NCBI RefSeq assembly: GCF_037482845.1
Contig: NZ_JBBHJW010000001.1
Span: 744,001-808,000 of the forward strand
Length of the DNA: 64,000 bases
DNA from: Paucibacter_B soli
GTDB taxonomy: Bacteria > Pseudomonadota > Gammaproteobacteria > Burkholderiales > Burkholderiaceae_C
Direction of reading: 5' to 3'
Shown: in pieces, positions 36,781 through 43,383 of the stretch
Numbering within the stretch: the stretch's first letter is position 1
How the letters are laid out: each line of letters opens with the position of its first letter
Made by a program: the position numbers and the translations under genes
Notes under the pieces: model-generated
Told to the model about the DNA's origin: nothing
Seen by the model: only the letters and a program-made list of their open reading frames with translations
Database searches by the model: none

Positions 36781-38310
36781 TTACTTGTGGTACGCCGTCT
36801 CGCCGTGCGAGCTGATGTCCAGGCCCTCGCGCTCTTCCTCTTCGCTGACGCGCAGGCCGAGCACCAGATCGACGATCTTGTAGGCGATCACCGAGACGAT
36901 GGCCGACCAGACCACGGTCACGCCCACCGCCTTGGCCTGGGTCAGTACCTGGGCGCCGATGGAGTAGGCATCGCCCGTGATCATGGTCACCGAGACCCAG
37001 TCGGCCACGGCGCTGGGGCCGCCCAGGCTGGGCGAGTTGAACACACCGGTCAGCAGCGCACCGACGATGCCGCCAACGCCATGCACGCCAAACACGTCCA
37101 GCGAGTCGTCCGCACCCAGCAGCTTCTTCAGGCCCGACACGCCCCACAGGCAGGCGAAGCCGGCGATCGCACCGATGATCAGCGCACCGCCCACGCCGAC
37201 ATTACCGGCGGCGGGGGTGATGGCCACCAGGCCCGCCACGGCACCCGAGGCGGCACCCAGCATCGAGGCCTTGCCCTTGTGCAGCGCTTCACCCACGCTC
37301 CATGACAGCACCGCGGCGGCGGTGGCGACGAAGGTGTTGATGAAGGCCAGGGCGGCGAAGCCATTGGCTTCGAGCGCCGAGCCGGCGTTGAAGCCGAACC
37401 AGCCCACCCACAGCAGCGAGGCACCCACCATGGTCAGGGTCAGGCTGTGCGGGGTGAAGGACTCGCGGCCGTAGCCGATGCGCTTGCCCATGAAGTAGGC
37501 GCCCACCAGGCCGGCGACGGCAGCATTGATGTGCACCACGGTGCCGCCTGCGAAGTCCAGCGCGCCCCATTGCCACAGCAGGCCGGCCTTGCCATTCATC
37601 TCGTCCACCACGGCCGCGGCGCTGTAGGCATCCGGGCCCATCCAGAACCAGACCATGTGGGCGATCGGCAGATAGCTGAAGGTGAACCACAGCGCCATGA
37701 ACAGCAGCACCGCCGAGAACTTGGCGCGCTCGGCGAAGGCGCCGACGATCAGGCAGGCGGTGATACCGGCAAAGGTGGCCTGGAAGGCCGCGAACACGAT
37801 CTCGGGAATATAGACACCCTTGCTGAAGGTGGCGGCGTTGGCAAAGGTGCCGGCCGCGTTGTCCCAGACGCCCTTCATGAAGACCCGATCCAGCCCGCCG
37901 AAGTAGGCATTGCCCTCGGTGAAGGCGATGCTGTAGCCGTACAGCACCCACAGCACCACGATCATCGAGAAGGTGACCATCACCTGCATCAGCACCGACA
38001 GCATGTTCTTGCTGCGCACCAGGCCGCCGTAGAACAGGGCAAGACCTGGCACCGTCATCATGATGACCAGCAGGGTCGAGACCATCATCCAGGTGGTGTC
38101 GCCCTTGTTGGGCACGGGGGCAGCGGCCGGGGCCGAGGCGGCCTCGGCAGGCGCCGACGCAGCAGCGGGCGCGGGCGCGGCGGCCGAAGCGGCCTCAGGC
38201 GCCGCGGCGACGGCAGCGGCGGCAGCAGGCGCGGACGCCGCGTCTTGCGCCCAGGCACTGGGCGCCAGCGCCGCAGCGGCCAGGGCCAGGCAGGCAAGCA
38301 GTTTCTTCAT
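36781..38310 (-). CDS. amtB: ammonium transporter
   Basis: A 509-aa protein with a Sec signal peptide (MKKLLACLALAAAALAPSAWAQ), an Ala/Pro-rich linker to about residue 70, and then 11 helices of the Amt family. Marks include ALFYGGLVRSKNMLSVLMQ, DFAGGTVVHINAAVAGLVGA and GVHGVGGIVGALLTGVF. The extended Ala/Pro linker is typical of Burkholderiales Amt proteins. It follows glnK, whose product plugs the channel when nitrogen is sufficient. Confidence 0.95.
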   Translation of the reverse strand: MKKLLACLALAAAALAPSAWAQDAASAPAAAAAVAAAPEAASAAAPAPAAASAPAEAASAPAAAPVPNKGDTTWMMVSTLLVIMMTVPGLALFYGGLVRSKNMLSVLMQVMVTFSMIVVLWVLYGYSIAFTEGNAYFGGLDRVFMKGVWDNAAGTFANAATFSKGVYIPEIVFAAFQATFAGITACLIVGAFAERAKFSAVLLFMALWFTFSYLPIAHMVWFWMGPDAYSAAAVVDEMNGKAGLLWQWGALDFAGGTVVHINAAVAGLVGAYFMGKRIGYGRESFTPHSLTLTMVGASLLWVGWFGFNAGSALEANGFAALAFINTFVATAAAVLSWSVGEALHKGKASMLGAASGAVAGLVAITPAAGNVGVGGALIIGAIAGFACLWGVSGLKKLLGADDSLDVFGVHGVGGIVGALLTGVFNSPSLGGPSAVADWVSVTMITGDAYSIGAQVLTQAKAVGVTVVWSAIVSVIAYKIVDLVLGLRVSEEEEREGLDISSHGETAYHK

Positions 38311-38357
38311 GATCGGGAATCTCCGGAAGGGGGAAGTTCTGAAAGCGAGGCCGGCGC

Positions 38358-38696
38358 TTAGAGCGCGTCCTGCCCGGTTTCGCCGGTGCGGATGCGCACC
38401 ACCTGGTCGAGCGGCGAGACAAAGATCTTGCCGTCGCCGATCTTGCCGGTGCGGGCGGATTTCTCGATCGCCTCGATCACCTGCTCCACCACCGCATCGG
38501 CCACGGCGGCCTCGACCTTGACCTTGGGCAGGAAGTCGACCACGTATTCGGCGCCACGGTAAAGCTCGGTATGGCCCTTCTGGCGGCCGAAGCCCTTCAC
38601 TTCCGTGACGGTCAGGCCCTGCACGCCGATGGCGCTGAGCGCCTCGCGGACCTCATCCAGCTTGAAGGGCTTGATGACTGCGGTGATGAGTTTCAT
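38358..38696 (-). CDS. glnK: nitrogen regulatory PII protein GlnK
   Basis: A 112-aa PII trimer subunit. The T-loop has Y51, the uridylylation site, in YRGAEYVVDF. IGDGKIFVSPLDQVVRIRTGE is the C-terminal signature. It lies between torF and amtB, the conserved order. It senses 2-oxoglutarate and ATP/ADP and controls AmtB. Confidence 0.96.
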   Translation of the reverse strand: MKLITAVIKPFKLDEVREALSAIGVQGLTVTEVKGFGRQKGHTELYRGAEYVVDFLPKVKVEAAVADAVVEQVIEAIEKSARTGKIGDGKIFVSPLDQVVRIRTGETGQDAL

Positions 38697-38718
38697 GGTG
38701 AGGTCTCCTCAGGTTCAA

Positions 38719-39435
38719 TCAGAAGGTCTTCTTGACCGACAACAGCAGGCCGTTCTTGCCCAGGTTCTTGTTGCCGGCGCCGATGTAGCTGTCGTTGTCG
38801 GTGCCCACCGCGGCCAGGCCGAAGCTGAAGCCGGCATAGTCCTTGTTCACGGTGAGCGAATAGTCGGTGTAGGAGGCCGAGCCCTGGTGGCGCACCTTCT
38901 GGTGGCCCACATGCGGGGTCAGGGTGAAGCCCTCGCCCAGCTCGAAGGTGGCGCTCAGGTCCAGGTAGCCGCTACCCTTGGAGTCGGCGAAGCCGAACAG
39001 ATTGCTGGTGCTGTGCGAGTACTTGGCCGTCACCGGGCCGTAGGTCAGCGCGGCATAGAGCTCGGTGGTGTTGGCGCTGGGGCTGAGCTTGTTGCCCGAG
39101 TAGACGTATTGCAGGGCACCCACGTCCAGCGTCAGGCCGGCACTGATCTCGGTCTTGTAGCCGCCGTAGATGTCCAGTTCGACATTGCTGTCGCCGCCGG
39201 CGTCCTTGATCCACTTGATGGTGGAGGCCCAGGCGCCGAGGTAGAAGCCGCTGGCCGAGGCATAGTCGGCGCCGCCCTGCAGGGCGGGCTTGAGGCGGGT
39301 CTGCGAAATGCCGCGGTAGCGATAGTCCGTGGTCACACTGGCGTTGAACGACAGGGGGCTGGCCGGCTCATCGGCCAGCGCCGGCATGGCCGGGGCGAGC
39401 AGGCTGATGGCCATGGCGGCGTAGATCGACTTCAT
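38719..39435 (-). CDS. torF: TorF-family putative porin
   Basis: A 238-aa outer-membrane protein of the TIGR02001 family. Signal peptide MKSIYAAMAISLLAPAMPALA, then LSFNASVTTDYRYRGISQTRLKPALQGGADYA, the family mark, and amphipathic strands ending in LLLSVKKTF with a C-terminal Phe. It sits 22 bp before glnK and behind the sigma-54 promoter, so it is probably induced by nitrogen limitation and may help ammonium cross the outer membrane. Confidence 0.9.
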   Translation of the reverse strand: MKSIYAAMAISLLAPAMPALADEPASPLSFNASVTTDYRYRGISQTRLKPALQGGADYASASGFYLGAWASTIKWIKDAGGDSNVELDIYGGYKTEISAGLTLDVGALQYVYSGNKLSPSANTTELYAALTYGPVTAKYSHSTSNLFGFADSKGSGYLDLSATFELGEGFTLTPHVGHQKVRHQGSASYTDYSLTVNKDYAGFSFGLAAVGTDNDSYIGAGNKNLGKNGLLLSVKKTF

Positions 39436-39490
39436 CGCGGAACTCCTCAGGTTGGAAGACGGGCAAGAAAAAACGGTTTCACCCCCTGTT

Positions 39491-39506
39491 TGCAGCTTCC
39501 GTGCCA
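39491..39506 (-). promoter_or_regulatory. sigma-54 promoter of torF-glnK-amtB
   Basis: On the minus strand the sequence TGGCACGGAAGCTGCA matches the -24/-12 consensus TGGCACGN4TTGCA with one mismatch, and GG and GC are correctly spaced. It lies 56 bp before the torF ATG. A possible NtrC site (39607-39623, with a perfect TGGTGCA half) is about 100 bp further upstream. Confidence 0.8.
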
Positions 39507-39696
39507 GCCCCATTTCGGACCTCATGCGCGGCTTTCCCTGGGGCATCGGAGCCCCAGCACGGTCGCCATGGACTCAAACCGCACCAAGCTGGGTCACAAG
39601 CGCCTGGACGCCGTTCTGGTGCACGCCCCGAAACCGTGCGCAACGCGCAAAGCGGCAGCAGCAACGGCACAATCGGCGCCAGGGGAGGACAGCGAT

Positions 39697-39807
39697 ATGT
39701 CACTGGCCATCGTCCACAGCCGCGCCCTGGACGGCCTGAGCGCCGCGCCCGTCACGGTGGAGGTTCATCTGACCAATGGTCTGCCCAGCTTCACGCTGGT
39801 TGGTCTT
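39697..39807 (+). pseudogene. comM: comM/yifB 5' fragment, interrupted by the island
   Basis: A good ribosome site (GGGGAGGAC) and ATG begin MSLAIVHSRALDGLSAAPVT, the exact opening of the Mg-chelatase-like ATPase YifB/ComM, through NGLPSFTLVGL at codon 37. After codon 37 (39807) the family sequence (normally ADTEVKEAR) is lost and the frame ends 13 codons later. ComM is a helicase for branch migration during natural transformation. The remaining 450 or so codons should lie beyond the right end of the island. The gene is divergent from torF. Confidence 0.88.
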
Positions 39808-39842
39808 CAACTAGATATGCTATGCGGCGGCAGTTTTAGCTA
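39808..39842. other. left junction of the genomic island
   Basis: These roughly 35 bases lie between the last comM codon and the broken hipA start. They belong to neither gene, so they are probably the terminal or attachment sequence of the element. The matching right end is not in the window, so the repeat could not be confirmed. Confidence 0.5.
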
Positions 39843-39881
39843 CACGCGATGAGTGCTCGTTGCGCGTCCCCTGCTTACCAC
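39840..39881 (-). pseudogene. hipA: hipA 5' remnant
   Basis: A GTG at 39881 overlaps the hipB stop, the normal coupling of hipBA operons. Thirteen codons (VVSRGRATSTHRV) resemble the start of proteobacterial HipA toxins, then a stop occurs at the island junction. The kinase domain is missing, so the toxin is lost. Confidence 0.5.
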
Positions 39882-40132
39882 TCCGCGCCGCCCTCGCTGC
39901 CGGCAGCGGGCGAGCCGCCCCGGGTCTGCAATTGCAATTCGAGGCCCAGCGCAGACAGGAGAGCAAAGAGCTGGTCCACCCGCATGGAGCCCGGGTTGGT
40001 CTCCAGCTCGGAAAGGCGGTTTTGGCTCATGCCAAGTCTTGCGGCCAGCTGCTTTTGACTCAGCTTTGCGCCTTTGCGCACCGCTCGAAGGACGAGGCCA
40101 ACTTGGTTGGGGACGAAGAGGAGCTGGTTCAT
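39875..40132 (-). CDS. hipB: HipB-type antitoxin/transcriptional repressor
   Basis: An 85-aa XRE helix-turn-helix protein starting at 40132 (MNQLLFVPNQVGLVLRAVRKG). The HTH is LSQKQLAARLGMSQNRLSELET. The C-terminal part LFALLSALGLELQLQTRG is the beta strand that pairs in HipB dimers. Two 17-bp palindromes of HipB-operator type lie directly upstream. The toxin partner is reduced to 13 codons, so this is an orphan antitoxin that may still repress its own promoter. Confidence 0.85.
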   Translation of the reverse strand: MNQLLFVPNQVGLVLRAVRKGAKLSQKQLAARLGMSQNRLSELETNPGSMRVDQLFALLSALGLELQLQTRGGSPAAGSEGGAEW

Positions 40133-40154
40133 AGCCAAGGCGGCTAGACAGTCG

Positions 40155-40171
40155 TATCGCCAAAGCCGATA
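40155..40171. promoter_or_regulatory. HipB operator 1
   Basis: TATCG-N7-CGATA palindrome centred 31 bp upstream of hipB. It has the same form as operator 2, and the spacing between centres is 26 bp. E. coli HipB binds TATCC-N8-GGATA, so the type matches. Confidence 0.75.
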
Positions 40172-40180
40172 TCCGCACCA

Positions 40181-40197
40181 TATCGCTATTGGCGATA
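40181..40197. promoter_or_regulatory. HipB operator 2
   Basis: TATCGCTATTGGCGATA, a second TATCG-N7-CGATA palindrome. The pair probably lets HipB dimers bind cooperatively over the promoter. Confidence 0.75.
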
Positions 40198-40269
40198 CAC
40201 CATAGCCTAGTTCTGGCATCGCATCAGCTAGCGCCAACACCTTAAGCGAACGATGCGACTTCTTGGTTA

Positions 40270-40327
40270 GTGCCCACTGACCACTTCTCTACAATCGCCT
40301 ACAGTCACCTACAAAGCGCTCCAATTG
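40270..40327. repeat. CTACA array, copy A
   Basis: After GTGCCCACTGACC comes a tandem series of 10-bp units: TCTACAATCG, CCTACAGTCA, CCTACAAAGC, and a degenerate fourth unit ending CCAATTG. The period equals one helical turn. Copy B at 41893-41960 has one unit more. Confidence 0.85.
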
Positions 40328-40500
40328 GGCCAGCGTCAGCTTTCCTGCGCGCCTTCACTTCGGCATTCGTCTGACAAACGCCACTCGCGGTCTGCGGGCC
40401 GCTTAATCCAAAGGTCTCTCCAGGCATTGCGGCTAGAGCTGGCAATCGCGTTTGCCAGGCGCTCAATTGCTGGCAGCTATTCCAATAGCTGCGCGCTACG

Positions 40501-40533
40501 CAAAAAAAGAAGCCCCGGCACAAAGCCGGGGCT
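40501..40533 (-). terminator. rho-independent terminator
   Basis: AGCCCCGGC and GCCGGGGCT form a 9-bp stem with a 5-base loop, followed on the minus strand by TTCTTTTTTT. It probably ends transcription from the gene at 40697-41005. Confidence 0.85.
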
Positions 40534-40696
40534 GCAAGCCTTTTCGCTGTCATCACGTCCAGGCCCCGCTCAGGGAGGAAAAGCAGGGGAGCCGACAACG
40601 TCGAACTCCGAGAGTAATCTTAGCAGTGAGCCTTCTTTCTGACTCTTTTGAAAGCAACAGGGGCTCACGCAATTCAAGACGTTCGAGTGCAGCAAG

Positions 40697-41005
40697 CTAC
40701 TTTGCCGAATGAGGTAACCCGTGTCCCGAGACTTCTTGGACTGAGCTGACTTCAAAGCTGATGGGGTCGTCGAAGCTAATGCTTGCAATCACCACGTCCC
40801 AGAACTCATCGAGCAACGCCTGCCCGTCCGTGTCGTAGTCGTTTGTTGCAGCGAGGTGAAGTAGCCCATCAGACCATGCGCAATCAACGTCGGTGTGCCA
40901 TTCGCGAAGTTTGAACTCACTCAAGATGTGGCAAATCCCATCTCGGGCTGCCTGTTCGTTGAGTCCTCGACATGTGATGGTGACTCGGCACATTGCGTTC
41001 GTCAT
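40697..41005 (-). CDS. hypothetical protein, 102 aa
   Basis: Starts MTNAMCRVTITCRGLNEQAARDGICHILSEF and ends in VSSVQEVSGHGLPHSAK. It is small and acidic, with a mix of helix and strand, and no family is recognised. It directly follows the zincin gene on the same strand, with a GGAACT tandem repeat (41019-41042) in the gap. No clear ribosome site, so the start is uncertain. It may be a partner or immunity-type protein of the zincin gene, by position only. Confidence 0.5.
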   Translation of the reverse strand: MTNAMCRVTITCRGLNEQAARDGICHILSEFKLREWHTDVDCAWSDGLLHLAATNDYDTDGQALLDEFWDVVIASISFDDPISFEVSSVQEVSGHGLPHSAK

Positions 41006-41018
41006 GCTGGTCGCGGGC

Positions 41019-41042
41019 GGAACTGGAACTGGAACTGGAACT
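41019..41042. repeat. GGAACT tandem repeat (4 copies)
   Basis: Four perfect 6-bp units between the zincin gene and the 102-aa gene. Unit length keeps reading frame, so it would change spacing rather than frame. Confidence 0.9.
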
Positions 41043-41070
41043 GAAGACTGAATTCCCTCATCAACTCTGT

Positions 41071-41826
41071 CTAGTCGACCCCGCTGCAATTGGACGGTAG
41101 GTCGCTCAGCTCGACCAAGTGCGACGAACCGTCTCTGCAATCGAAGTACTCGAGGGCAGTCCATTCGACAGGCAGGTCAAATTTTCTGAAGCAGTACATT
41201 GCAAGCTCTGGTTTGGACTGCAGTAGAGGTGTGAGTTCCAGAACGAACTGGCCTGCCTCCTCGGCCCAACCTCTGGCCTCAAGCAATTCCCGAGCGGGGC
41301 TGACACTGCTTGAGTCTGGAAGAACATGCTGCAGAAAGGCCCAATGCACGAACGCCCAAATCTTCACTTGAGGCTGCCCAGATAGGGCTGGAAGGTCTAC
41401 CTCCCAGGTGCGCTTCATAACGGCTTCCCAGTGCTCACGTCGGGCAGGGGTTCTGCTTAGCTCGTCAGGAACGATGACGAGGTGCTCGATGGCGTTGTCT
41501 AGGTGGGTCAAGGCTGACTCAAACTCAGGGCCCCAGTCATTGCTTACCCCGCTTCCCGAAAGTCTTGGCACGTTTTCAATGAGCATCCGCTTGGCGTGCA
41601 ACAGCTCGTGAATCACCGCGCCGTCGGGGAAGTAGTCGGGCGAAGGCGTAGAAATCTCGATGCTCCTTGCGGAGATATCGCAGGTCAGGATGCCTGCACC
41701 GCCCGGGCCCCGGCCAGCGAGAGCTAGGTTCTCTCGGATGCAGACTTCGACGCCGGAAGCTTGTTCGACCTCATCAGCCAGGCTCTTGGCCTCAGTACCG
41801 AGGCGTTCAAAGTATTCGAGCTGCAT
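41071..41826 (-). CDS. putative zinc metallopeptidase (HELLH)
   Basis: Start taken at the ATG 41826 (MQLEYFERLG, 251 aa); a TTG at 41880 would add 18 residues without a ribosome site. The zincin motif is HELLHAKRM (H73-E74-x2-H77), preceded by PDGAVI. The third ligand is not obvious; a downstream Asp or His in LTHLDNAIEHLVIVPDE is a candidate. No secretion signal, so cytoplasmic. It matches no metallopeptidase family I can name. It lies in the island's left part, next to CTACA array B. Confidence 0.65.
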   Translation of the reverse strand: MQLEYFERLGTEAKSLADEVEQASGVEVCIRENLALAGRGPGGAGILTCDISARSIEISTPSPDYFPDGAVIHELLHAKRMLIENVPRLSGSGVSNDWGPEFESALTHLDNAIEHLVIVPDELSRTPARREHWEAVMKRTWEVDLPALSGQPQVKIWAFVHWAFLQHVLPDSSSVSPARELLEARGWAEEAGQFVLELTPLLQSKPELAMYCFRKFDLPVEWTALEYFDCRDGSSHLVELSDLPSNCSGVD

Positions 41827-41892
41827 TTTGCTCAATTGACCTGTTCTTGATGTAGCCGCCTGGATGGGTGGCAGTTGCAATTATCAATGTTG

Positions 41893-41960
41893 GTGCGCAC
41901 TGACTACTTTTCTACAATTGTCTACAGTCGTCTACAAGCGCCTACAAAGCTCTCCAATTG
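41893..41960. repeat. CTACA array, copy B
   Basis: GTGCGCACTGACTAC is followed by TCTACAATTG, TCTACAGTCG, TCTACAAGCG, CCTACAAAGC and TCTCCAATTG: five units of exactly 10 bp. Copy A is the same with one unit missing, so the array gained or lost a unit. Confidence 0.9.
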
Positions 41961-42096
41961 CATCCTGGGTAGTCGCCGCTAGCGCGACCCCCACCCACAC
42001 CAGCGCTACTGGATAGAGGGGCCGCTTGCGGCATCCTTGGCCACTCCGGTCGGACCGACATAGGGTTTACGCTCATAGAATTGCCACCATTCTGTT

Positions 42097-42138
42097 TTTC
42101 CACCGATTACGCGCAAATTTGCGCATGGTCGGTGGAAA
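42097..42138. repeat. 42-bp nested palindrome
   Basis: Outer arms TTTCCACCGA (42097-42106) and TCGGTGGAAA (42129-42138) enclose a perfect 14-bp palindrome GCGCAAATTTGCGC (42111-42124), with 4-base spacers on both sides. The whole is symmetric about 42117/42118. Confidence 0.9.
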
Positions 42139-42228
42139 GTGTTTGTAATCAAGGGGTTACGAGGGCGATTGGACATAAGCGGGAGAGAAGTGAGCTGGAA
42201 ACAGCGAAGTTATGGGGCAAAAGTACAA

Positions 42229-42246
42229 TTATGGAAATCGCCATAA
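42229..42246. promoter_or_regulatory. inverted repeat TTATGG-N6-CCATAA
   Basis: A perfect 6-bp inverted repeat of operator size, about 110 bp to the right of the 42-bp palindrome. The binding protein is unknown. Confidence 0.4.
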
Positions 42247-42296
42247 CCGACCATAGTCCGCGCGTTATGCGCCAGTTGAGTGCAAGCTTTGAGCGC

Positions 42297-42320
42297 AAAA
42301 AAGCCCGCGCGAAGCGGGCT
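42297..42320 (-). terminator. rho-independent terminator
   Basis: AGCCCGC and GCGGGCT form a 7-bp stem, followed on the minus strand by TTTTTT. It lies about 20 bp past the stop at 42340. Confidence 0.85.
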
Positions 42321-42339
42321 GGGTTGGAATCAAGGGGGG

Positions 42340-42537
42340 TTAGTCCTCGTTGACCTGTTGCACGTCGAGAGCGCCAGCGTTGATGCCGTCGCGGTCCTCG
42401 CTGCTGCTGCACTGTGCCAGCAATTCTGCCAACGCTGCCGGCTTGGCTGCCTCTGCTGCTTCTTTGCTGTCAAAGTCGCCCATATTCATAGAAGCCTGGC
42501 GGTTTGCGCTAATCCAGAAGAGTTTGAATGTGTTCAT
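42340..42537 (-). CDS. small hypothetical protein, 65 aa
   Basis: Starts MNTFKLFWISANRQASMNMGDFDSKEAAEAAK after a strong AAGGAG. It ends INAGALDVQQVNED. An Ala/Glu-rich helix fills the middle. It is 16 bp downstream of the 155-aa gene, in the same operon, and is followed by a terminator. No family recognised. Confidence 0.65.
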   Translation of the reverse strand: MNTFKLFWISANRQASMNMGDFDSKEAAEAAKPAALAELLAQCSSSEDRDGINAGALDVQQVNED

Positions 42538-42553
42538 TTGCGGGCTCCTTGGG

Positions 42554-43021
42554 TTAGTCGCTGTAGGGGTTGAATGTTGCGTTGCTCGCGTACTTTGCTT
42601 CTTCTTCGCGTACTGCAAGAACGTTACGTTGTACCCATTCGCCGCGGTCGTCTTGTACCTCGACCCATTCGCTTTCGTACCAGTCGGGCACTTGATTGCC
42701 GTCAAAAATGGCTTCAATCAAGCAATCGAGGTTGCACCACGTATAACCGTCGCTGCTGCCCCACAAAACTACCACTTCGCCGTCTTCGTGTTTCCGCACG
42801 CATACGCCAATTGCGCCCACGCCGCCGCCGTTCCACGTGCTGCCTTTGCGGGCAATGTATTCAGCAGCTTCAGGAGCAGTACCCTCATCAGTTTCATCGA
42901 GCACATCCTCGAAAAGCTCCTTCAATCGCAGCTCAGGACTGAATTTTCCAGGTTCGTTAGTGTCACAAACGCGGTTGTACAGTGCCAGTATTTCGACTGC
43001 GGTGTAATTAAATGTTTCCAT
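42554..43021 (-). CDS. acidic hypothetical protein, TWC-type, copy 1
   Basis: 155 aa from the ATG at 43021 (GGAG 8 bp upstream; a TTG at 43027 is too close to it). Very acidic. The C-terminal half (EDGEVVVLWGSSDGYTWCNLDCLIEA, then QVPDWYESEWVEV) shares its order of conserved residues with the protein at 46003-46428, so the two are paralogues. Such proteins are seen in mobile elements, without known function. A GTGCGCACTAACT motif lies upstream at 43097. Confidence 0.7.
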   Translation of the reverse strand: METFNYTAVEILALYNRVCDTNEPGKFSPELRLKELFEDVLDETDEGTAPEAAEYIARKGSTWNGGGVGAIGVCVRKHEDGEVVVLWGSSDGYTWCNLDCLIEAIFDGNQVPDWYESEWVEVQDDRGEWVQRNVLAVREEEAKYASNATFNPYSD

Positions 43022-43383
43022 TTTCAATATCTCCAGTGTTGGTGCCTTGCGGTAGTTGCATTTCTATTTGAAAATTCGCCGTCTGATTCAGTTCCGGTGC
43101 GCACTAACTGTGAGTGCCTCAGCTTCGTTAGACCAACGAGACCGCGATACATGACAACCTAATTTGTTTCCGATTTGTAAAGTTGTGGCATCAAGGTGAC
43201 TAACGGGAGCCTTAATGGCTCGCGTGGAGTCCATGCGAGGCAGAGTTCTGCGGGCCCAGGCATCGCCCATTTCACGTTGCTATGCCCGCAAATGGGCCGC
43301 AAGACAGTCGTAATGCCGCGCTATCCGTATGGCGCCGAGCCGCCGCGGGGTTGGGGCTCAATTCCGTGAATTGAACCCCTCAA
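43022..43383. other. intergenic region
   Basis: About 360 bp. It contains GTGCGCACTAACT (43097-43109), similar to the left edge of the two CTACA arrays. No gene recognised; the frame 43088-43270 has no ribosome site. Confidence 0.55.

Larger units (their letters stand above)
40133..40696. other. 564-bp non-coding stretch of the island
   Basis: Contains the two HipB operators, CTACA array A and, at its right part, the terminator 40501-40533. The open frame at 40305-40598 has no ribosome site or recognisable domain, so I do not call it. Confidence 0.6.
41827..42339. other. non-coding stretch with repeats and palindromes
   Basis: About 510 bp. It contains CTACA array B (41893-41960), a 42-bp nested palindrome (42097-42138), an inverted repeat TTATGG-N6-CCATAA (42229-42246) and the terminator 42297-42320. 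The open frame at 42081-42353 on the plus strand is not supported. Confidence 0.65.

Noticed and set aside
39697..39842. Island as an AbaR/Tn6022-type element, because it is in comM
   Set aside because: No Tn7-like transposition genes are in the window, and the insertion point is near the start of the gene rather than the known AbaR position. The other end is needed.
40305..40598. 97-codon frame on the minus strand in the island
   Set aside because: No ribosome site, no recognisable motif, and it contains the terminator 40501-40533 and part of the CTACA array.
41019..41042. GGAACT repeat as a phase-variation switch
   Set aside because: Six-base units do not shift reading frame, and the repeat is not at a promoter.
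40270..41960. CTACA arrays as a CRISPR array
   Set aside because: Units are 10 bp with no spacers, and no cas gene is present.
42081..42353. 90-codon plus-strand frame spanning the 42-bp palindrome
   Set aside because: It crosses two palindromes and a terminator, and its composition is not protein-like.
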